From positions 2,896,501 to 2,960,500 of the forward strand of contig NZ_WHLY01000002.1 of the NCBI RefSeq assembly GCF_009296315.1: a stretch of 64,000 nt of DNA, written 5' to 3'. This document shows positions 53,461 through 61,350 of this stretch, one piece after another. Position 1 is the stretch's first letter. Each line of letters opens with the position of its first letter. The notes beneath the pieces are model-generated. The model was not told the origin of the DNA. It saw only the letters and a list, made by a program, of their open reading frames with translations, and did no database searches. Position numbers and translations under genes: made by a program. Origin of the DNA: Salmonirosea aquatica (GTDB taxonomy: Bacteria; Bacteroidota; Bacteroidia; Cytophagales; Spirosomataceae).

Positions 53461-56400
53461 CTACTCCTGTCCCAGCCGTAGGTGGGTATTGGCATCCTGC
53501 TGTATTTTTCCCATCAACTCGATGCTTTTCGAAGCAGCCGAATAGCCCGCAGGAAGCGTGATAGTATGCTCTGAGTTGATCCGCACGTCGTCGAGAGTAG
53601 TGGGTATGGTACCGCACGACCAGACCGCAGGCGAATTCCAGTTGCCAGAGGTGAGGGTGCTGAGCTGAGCGATGCTCTGCGACTCCACCACTATCGGAGC
53701 TGAAAAACAGGGTTCGGCGGCCGGGTGGTAAGCTAAAATACTGCCAAGTTCACCGATCACCCAGCCGTGGGTGGCGTCTGTGAAAGACATATCGAGGTGA
53801 TTGTTGTACTGATAGGTTTTTTGCCAGGTACCCCCCCATCTTTGGTAACGTAAACGAACCGATCTCTTAGCAGAAATCCCGTGCTCTCATTAACAAACTG
53901 TACTTTGTATGTTACTGAATATCTGAACTCTCTGTCCGGGTATACTTCCTGCCAGGAAAGCCCACCATCAGTGGTATGTAACAAGTTGTGGGGAGAAACA
54001 ATCAGCCAACCGTTAGATGGGCTAGTGAATAAAATGGACCGAAGTGGAAGGTTGGAGTTAGAATAGCCGATATCTCTGGGAGTCCAGGTGGTGCCGCCAT
54101 CGGTGGTGACAAGAAATGCTCCTTGATTACCCATCGCCCATCCTTGATTGGTATTGAGAAAGAATACATTAGTCAGGTATTTCGTCGTATTACTCGTTTG
54201 TAATGTCCAGTTGATTCCTCCATCGGTCGTTTTGAGTATTTTGCCATTAGAGCCTACTACCCAGCCTGTTGTCGAATTGATAAAATACAGTCCCACTAAA
54301 TAGGAAGAAGAGTTTGTGAGCTGAGATTGCGTCCAGGTCGAGCCTCCGTCAGAAGTCCGGTACATAATTCCCGAAATATCAATTATCCAGCCGTGCGCGG
54401 CATCAGCGAAAAAGGCATCGGTCACTGACCAAGACCCGGTATGCGGAATGGTGCTTATCTGCCAATTCTTTCCTCCGGTTTCTGTTTTTAATAAATGGCC
54501 ATCCGCCCCCACCGCAAAACCTGTATCGTTGTTGACGAACTGTATTCTGTTCAATATTTTGTTCTGCAACGCATTTCCTACTTTCTGGAATGTAACCGCC
54601 CCATCCATAGTCTGGGCCAGTAGGCTTTGGTAGCCAACGATAAATCCCTCAGTATGAGTTTTCATGAAAAAACGCTGAGCCAGCGAAGGGCTGTAATTGT
54701 TAAGACCAGGCATGACTTTCCAGGTCTGGCCACCGTCGCTTGTTGCCAGGATATAGTTATTGAAATCCTTAATCCATCCGTTCATGTTATCTACAAACTG
54801 GACTTGCGCGAAGTACCAATAACCCAGAGGACTAGGGGCAGGGTTTTGAACTAACCAAGTGATGCCACCATCGGCAGTATGAATGATAACCGAGTTGCTG
54901 CCGACGGCCCATCCGTGGTTAGCATCGGTAAAGTAAACATCGCTTAGGGGCCTGTTATCAGGAGAATCTACCGTAATCCAGCTGGTGCCGCCATCTCTTG
55001 TTTTGGAAATTTTGCTGTATGTCACGGCAAATGCAGTGCTGGCGTCGACGGCGTGAATTGCCCGATAGGATTGGGAGGCATCACCAGTTTGAAATATCCA
55101 GTTCTTGCCTCCGTTGGGGGTATAGTATATGGCACCAGCACTGCTTAGTGCCCAGCCCACGTTCTCATTGGCAAAAGACAGATCGATAAAATTGCTTATA
55201 TTGCCCAGATCCTGCTCTATCCACGTATTTCCGCCATCATTTGTTTTGACCAACCCTCCGTACGTTCCAAAAGCCCATACTACCTGCGGCGAAGCCGTCA
55301 CAACCCTGGAAAAATCGGTAGTGACACCGCTGGGCAGTGTCTTCCAGCTTGTACCTCCGTCGGAAGTTTTCAGAATCACTCCTGAAAACCCTACAGTATA
55401 ACCAATCGTCGGGTTGGCAAAAGTGATGTCATTTAAATAATCATTTGTGAATCGACCTATCTGCGAAGACCAGGCTCCGGCTACACCCGGTTCGGCAGTA
55501 TAGCTGCCGGGGGTAGCAGCCGAGAGCCGTTGGCCAAATTGATCAGGAACAACTGTGCCATCTTTCCGCCAGCGAAGGTCTATCCCCTGCCAGAAATTGG
55601 TAGCCGTTAAAACCGGCCGATTGCACGGAGCCGTAGAAGCCGTATCCAACCTGATTTTCGGGATCACCGCTACGCCCGTGTAGGTGGCGCCCTTGCATCC
55701 GTTCCCAATATCGCAGAATGCCGTGTAGGTGGTGGAAGAATAAGGCGTTACCGTGATCGTAGAACCCGTGCTGCCATCGGACCAGCTCAAAGTACCTCCG
55801 CCGGGGCATCCGCCAGCCGTGAGCGTGATGCTCTCGCCTTCGCAAAGCGCGTTGTGCGTGGAAGCCGTTACTAAGGGAGCAGGAGTCGACTGCTGCAAAA
55901 CGATACTTGCCGAACAAGTGGGAGTGTGCGCCGCATAGTGCATGATCGTACCCTGACCACTGACGATCCAGCCATTGGAAGCATCGGCAAGTTTAATTTT
56001 GCCAAATTGAGTACGGCTGGGAATGGTCACTTGTAGCCAGGTAGCCCCGCCGTCGTAAGTCCGGTAGGAGGTCAGGCCGCCATTGTTATTGGGGTTGTAA
56101 GCGAGCGCCAAGCCCGTATTGGCATCGGCAAAATCCAGGTCGGTGAAATTCAACCGGTTTCCATTGACATAATGATCGGTCCAGGTAACCCCGCCGTCCG
56201 TTGTCTTTCGGGTAGGGGTACCCGTAATCCAGCCTTCGAGGCTGTTTTTGAAATAAATGTGCCCAATCATATTTATTCCGGCATTCACGCTGGTCCAGTT
56301 CAGGCCGCCATCGGTGGTTTTGGACAGCTTGCCGTTGTACCCTGCTACCCAGCCATTGTTCGCATCGGTAAAGAACATATGCGTCACGTTGAAACCTACG

Positions 56401-58142
56401 GGAGAGATGGTCCAGGAAGCACCACCATCGGTTGTTCGGTAGATGTCCTGAGAGAAATTAATGGCCCAGCCCACCGAACTGTTCACAAACTGTACCTGTG
56501 GAGAATAGTCAGCCGGAAAATTGTACACAGTAGTCCAGGTTCTCCCGCCATCGGTACTTTTGTAGATAGAGGCCGGAAAAGGAGCCTGGCCCTTCGCCGT
56601 GGCATAGCCGATATTGGCGTCCACAAAATCAACATCATACACATCTTTAAGGGTGGTGTTAATCCATACCTTGCCCCCGTCGGTCGTTTTCATCAGAAAT
56701 TCTTCAGAATTGATGGCCCAACCCGCATCTTTGTTGACAAAATCCAACCCGGCCCGATAAACTCCGAAACCCGTACCGAGTCCCTGACCCAGGGAAATGG
56801 TCCAGTGATAGGGAGAGGTACCTTCATTGCCCGTAAGCAGTCTGCCTTGCCAACCGGCCACCCAGGCTTTTTGGGCTGAGCGCATAAATACGGCCTGGGC
56901 GTTGATGGAGGGGGAATCGGTTAGGTTCCAGGAGTTTCCTCCGTCGGTCGTACGGTAAATTCCCTGTCCGGAAACGACGATGCCATTATTTTCATCGGCA
57001 AAATGGACATCCGTAAACTCAATTCCGAAAGGTACGGCACCGCTATGGTCGGTCCAGGTACTGCCACCATCGGTCGTTTTGTGAAGGCCCCGCCGGCCCA
57101 CCGCCCAGCCTACCGACGCATTCGTAAAGAATACCTTGTAGAATTGCCCATACTCGCTGGCGGTTAGAACCGTATTCCAACTGCTGCCACCATCGGTGGT
57201 TTTTTTGACTTCATTACCGATTGTCAGCCAACCGTTTGAGACATCGGCGAAGTAGAAATCCTGTATATAAGTATTACTAAATGTACTGGTGACATCCCAG
57301 GTATATCCTCCGTTGGTAGTTTTCAGAATAGCACCGATGCTGCGGTCAAGGATCCAACCGTGATCGGCATCGACGAAATAGACCTTGCTCAAATTCTGGT
57401 AGTTGCTATTGAGATAAATCCGGCTCCATGTCAGCCCGCCATCCCATGTTTTGAGCACTACGTTTTCACGCCCCGTAATCCAGCCCGTCAGTGGGCCAGT
57501 AAAATGAACGGAAGTGAGATCAAATTTATCGGCATATACTACCCGACTCCACGTCTGACCGCCGTCGGTTGTGCGCATTATCTTGCCGTAGTCACCTACG
57601 GCCATGCCCAGCAGGTCGGTGGCAAAGTAAATGTCGTTGAAATTCTCCCCGTCGGGCAGCGGGTTCTGCCACGTCCAGGCGGCTGTCGGAATGTCGGACT
57701 TGACGGTGTAGGTACCCGGCTGCGTGGCGGTGTAGGTGTTACTGCCTGCACCCGGAATGGGTACGCCGTCTTTTTCCCAGCGTAGGTTGCTGCCGATGGG
57801 TACACCGGGTACGCTGAGCGTGGCCCGGTCGCTGAGGCAGGTACCTACGTCGGAGCTCAGCTGAAGCCCCGGTACCACAATAGGCGACAGGCTGGCGGTG
57901 GCGGTACTGCTGCCGACGGTACAGGTAACGTAGTAGGTAGTGGTGACGGCAGGGCTGACCGTAATGCTGGCCGTTGTTTCGCCCGTGGACCATTTCAGAG
58001 TACCCCCACAATTGGCGGCGGAGAGGGTGGCCGGAGTGCCGGTGCAGATCGTTTCCGGACCGCTGATGGTGAACTGTGCCTGGGCGTTCTGAATGCCGAA
58101 CGTCAATAATAAAATACAAAGTGTGGATATAAAATTTTTCAT
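53461..58142 (-). CDS. Giant secreted Asp-box (YCF48/BNR-like) repeat protein 1, frame broken once near the C-terminus
   Basis: 1560 residues if one C is added to the C7 run at 53831-53837; as printed it stops early at 53757 and the tail is a separate frame. The ATG at 58142 starts MKNFISTLCILLLTFGIQNAQAQ. Architecture: Ig-like domain (GPETICTGTPATL), a second Ig-like unit, a block of about 12 Asp-boxes (TTDGGQTW type), another Ig pair (LCEGESITLTAGGC), a block of about 13 Asp-boxes, and a C-terminal beta-helix-like domain (SGNWNSPAVWSCGTIP ... SEHTITLPAGY). It is therefore an internal duplication. No canonical T9SS tail is seen. Probably a cell-surface or secreted propeller protein; function unknown. 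Confidence 0.82.
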
Positions 58143-58255
58143 GGTGAGGGATTTATGTTTTTTCCTATAAAAATAAGGAATAATTGGTTGATTCAAATCC
58201 TCTGTTGAGCATTTGAGATAAGAATAGGTGAGCTTTTTTCAGACTGTTTTGCAAA

Positions 58256-61200
58256 TCATTGCTGCCCTACCTGCAAGCTGCCCTGCTGCACCAGATTTCC
58301 GCCCAGTTCCATGCTTTTCGCCTTGCCCGCGTAGTCCACAGGCAGCGTGATGGTATGCCCGGCGTTGATGCGCACGGCATCCAGTGCGGTGGGAACCTGG
58401 CCGCAACTCCACACATCGGGCATGTCCCAACTCCCGGAGGCCAGCGTGGTCAGCGGCACAATGGATTGGGGTAGTATCGTCACCGGATCGGACATACAGG
58501 CTGACGGTGCAGGCACATAGGTCATGATGCTATTACCAATTACCCAACCGTGGGTGGCGTCGGTGAAGGACATGCCTTCCGCGTTGAGATGGTGGTACGA
58601 TTTCTTCCAGGTGGCCCCACCGTCGGTGGTAGCATGGATGAACCTGTCGCTCTGCACGAATCCCACGCTGTCGTTCAGGAATTGTACTTTCTTGAGGTAG
58701 ATTTCATGGCTGGTATCCACAGGTACCTGATTCCAGGTGGTGCCTCCATCGCGAGTATGGTATAAGCCGTTGCTGGTATTCTCTGAAACAGCCCAGCCTT
58801 TAGAAGCATCAAGGAATTGGAGCGACTGAAAATTGGGAACGTTGGCAATAGTCCGGTGTACCCAAGTACCGCCACCGTCGACAGTGGTGAGTAGGGTACC
58901 GTTGGCGCCGCCCACCCAGCCCGTATGGTGATCCAAGAAGAAAAGGGTTTTCAGGCGCGCAGAGGTGTTGCTCGTTTGTGGTGACCAAGAATAGCCTCCA
59001 TCAATGGAGTTTACTATTTGGCCCTCGTAGCTCACTGCCCATCCAGCAGGATAACCAACAAGCGTTTTCACAAAAAAGACATCTTCAAAAAAAATACCGC
59101 TTCCAGGCGCACCTAAGTTAGATTTACCCCAATTTATTCCACCATCGGAAGTATACAGCACTTCTCCATACCATTCCATATCATTGTATGACCCAATTAT
59201 CCAGCCTTGCATGGCGTCGATGAAGGACATACGATAGCTGTAGTACCGATCACCAGAGGCAGGGATTTTGGATGCGATCCAGTTTTTGCCCCCGTCCGTT
59301 GTGCGCAAGAACTGATTACCAGCCCCTACAATAAAGCCCGTGCTGTCATTGACAAACTGGACCTCCTGCAGGTAGTTATTGGGGTATTTTGGCTCCTGGT
59401 AAGTGCTGCTTCGGGTTGGCGCTTGCGGTTGCCAGGCGCCTGCGACTTCTGCCTCAGCGGTATAGGTACCCTCACTGCGGGAAACGTAAGGACCAATATC
59501 GCGATAATCAAGCAATTGCCCATTTTTCTTCCACCGCACATCCATGTTGGCCCAGACCTGAGTAGCAGTCAACTCCGGGCGGTAGCAGGGAGCGGCGGAA
59601 GCGGTATCGAGTTTCACTCTGGGTATTACCGCAACGCCCTGGTAGGCCGTACTGTGGCAGCCATTGCCACCTTCGCAATAGGCCGTGTAGCTAGTTGTCG
59701 CGGTGGGCGTTACAGAGATCGCCGCTTCCGTGGCTCCAGTAGACCAACTCAGCGTACTACTACATCCGCTGGCTGTAAGCGTGATGCTCTCGCCTTCGCA
59801 CAGAGCTGCTGTTATTGAGGGTGTAATCTTCGGGATGGACAGCGTGGGTAGGATGGTGACTGACGAAAAGCATGATTGCGTCTTGGGCAGATACTTTGTT
59901 AAGGTACCTATTTTGCTCGCCATGAGGATTTTGCCCGAAGACAGAAACGCAGCGGTAATGTAGCTTCCGTTAGGGTATCCGTGGTAGCTGCGGTTCCAGG
60001 ACATGCCACCATCAACTGAATAGTAAGCAATATTTGATTCAAGTACCCACACGATGTCATTCGCTGCATGGACTGCAAAGGGAGCCCCGACGTACTCGAA
60101 CATGGAATAATTCATGGTTGACCAGGCCATCATTCCATTACTGATTTTGGCCAGGTATTGTGTTCCAATCACCCAACCGTTATTGGTGTCCTGGAAGTAC
60201 AAATCTGTCAATGATACAGAGGTTCCGGATTGGGAGAACCAAGGGGTTTGGGAAATCCAGCTAATGCCGCCGTCGGTGGTTTTATAGATACCGCCATTGA
60301 AGCTGTTGCTGATTGCCCAGCCGACGGTAGCTGAAACGAACTGCGTTTTACTGAAAACTACATGATTCCGTTGGAAATTGGTACGTTGCCAGGTGGTCCC
60401 TCCATCGGTTGTTTTAAGGATTGCACTTCGGTCGAAATAGCCGTACCCTTCGGCGTCGAACCCACCAACCGCCCAGCCTTGCTGATTATCCAAAAAGAAA
60501 AGATCATAGATGCGCAATCCATTATCAGCATATTGAATACTCCAGGTTGCCCCACCATCGCTGGTTTTGATTATTTTCCCTCCCGCGCAGGCCCAGCCCA
60601 TAGATGCGTCGGCAAACGTCATATCGACCAGGCTATCGCCGGTAGCCAGGTTCAGCGCAGTGGTGTATTCTGTCCAGTTTTGGCCGCCGTCATCGGTCCT
60701 GACTATCTTTTGCCTGCCCGCAATGGCCCAGCCATTATTCTCATCAATAAAGGAAAATGTCCGGTACAATGTACCTGTTGGTACTGCTGGGTAAGGTACC
60801 CATATACCGGGCGTGATGTTATCCTCGACGGTATACCTTCCGGCCTCGTTCGCCACGTACGCTCCTCCGCCCGAAACGATGGGCTGGCCGTCGCGCTTCC
60901 AAAGCACCGTATTATGCGTATACTCGGTAGTGTTGGTGCTCAATACCACGTTCTCGTTGGAGCAGAGGTTTGGTGTGCTGGCCGTCAGCGTAGGGGTGGG
61001 AAAAACGCCGACCGAATGAGTCACTTGTGTGGGGTTGCTTCCGGCCTCTGTGCAGGTAGCTGAGTACAACGTAGAAGCGGTGGGCCTTATAGTGATGGAA
61101 ACTGTAGTCTCACCCGTAGACCATTGGAGCGCCCCCGCGCAGCCCGTTACTGTAAGGGTAGCTGGCGTACCCTTGCAGATGGTTTCCGGACCTTCGATGG

Positions 61201-61270
61201 TGAAAGATTGGGCGTTTACGGAAAGGTAGGTTGTGAAAAAAGTTAGGAGGATGGATAGAAGGTGCTTCAT
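58256..61270 (-). CDS. Giant secreted Asp-box repeat protein 2
   Basis: 1004 residues with signal peptide MKHLLSILLTFFTTYLSVNAQ. Same plan as its neighbour: Ig-like GPETICKGTPATL, a second Ig-like unit, a first block of Asp-boxes (RTDDGGQNW, KTSDGGATW, KTTDGGTTW, KTTDGGISW, YSVDGGMSW), a second Ig-like pair (ALCEGESITLTASGCSS, then WKKNGQ), a second block (RTTDGGKNW, YTSDGGINW, TTVDGGGTW, HTRDGGTTW and others) and the same C-terminal domain (SGSWDMPDVWSCGQVP ... NAGHTITLPVDY). About 11 Asp-boxes in all, fewer than the neighbours. The sequence is uninterrupted. Its start is separated from the third gene by a terminator, so it needs its own promoter. Confidence 0.85.
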   Translation of the reverse strand: MKHLLSILLTFFTTYLSVNAQSFTIEGPETICKGTPATLTVTGCAGALQWSTGETTVSITIRPTASTLYSATCTEAGSNPTQVTHSVGVFPTPTLTASTPNLCSNENVVLSTNTTEYTHNTVLWKRDGQPIVSGGGAYVANEAGRYTVEDNITPGIWVPYPAVPTGTLYRTFSFIDENNGWAIAGRQKIVRTDDGGQNWTEYTTALNLATGDSLVDMTFADASMGWACAGGKIIKTSDGGATWSIQYADNGLRIYDLFFLDNQQGWAVGGFDAEGYGYFDRSAILKTTDGGTTWQRTNFQRNHVVFSKTQFVSATVGWAISNSFNGGIYKTTDGGISWISQTPWFSQSGTSVSLTDLYFQDTNNGWVIGTQYLAKISNGMMAWSTMNYSMFEYVGAPFAVHAANDIVWVLESNIAYYSVDGGMSWNRSYHGYPNGSYITAAFLSSGKILMASKIGTLTKYLPKTQSCFSSVTILPTLSIPKITPSITAALCEGESITLTASGCSSTLSWSTGATEAAISVTPTATTSYTAYCEGGNGCHSTAYQGVAVIPRVKLDTASAAPCYRPELTATQVWANMDVRWKKNGQLLDYRDIGPYVSRSEGTYTAEAEVAGAWQPQAPTRSSTYQEPKYPNNYLQEVQFVNDSTGFIVGAGNQFLRTTDGGKNWIASKIPASGDRYYSYRMSFIDAMQGWIIGSYNDMEWYGEVLYTSDGGINWGKSNLGAPGSGIFFEDVFFVKTLVGYPAGWAVSYEGQIVNSIDGGYSWSPQTSNTSARLKTLFFLDHHTGWVGGANGTLLTTVDGGGTWVHRTIANVPNFQSLQFLDASKGWAVSENTSNGLYHTRDGGTTWNQVPVDTSHEIYLKKVQFLNDSVGFVQSDRFIHATTDGGATWKKSYHHLNAEGMSFTDATHGWVIGNSIMTYVPAPSACMSDPVTILPQSIVPLTTLASGSWDMPDVWSCGQVPTALDAVRINAGHTITLPVDYAGKAKSMELGGNLVQQGSLQVGQQ

Positions 61271-61289
61271 GCGTAAAACGAAAGGCTAC

Positions 61290-61330
61290 AAAAACCAAAA
61301 TTCCGCGAAGATAGCGGGATTTTGGTTTTT
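61290..61330 (-). terminator. Terminator between giant genes 3 and 2
   Basis: 17-bp arms (61290-61306 and 61314-61330) with one G/A mismatch and a 7-nt loop; both outer ends are A5/T5 runs, so it can work in either direction. It stops the third giant gene 20 bp after its stop codon. Confidence 0.85.
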
Positions 61331-61350
61331 ATGTAATGGAAGTGCCCGGC

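Noticed and set aside
1207-53837. C-run frameshifts as phase-variable switches
   Set aside because: Three of the runs are only 4-5 bases, too short for efficient slippage, and the affected genes include a peptidase and a sigma-linked membrane protein. Sequencing error is simpler. Kept as a testable alternative.
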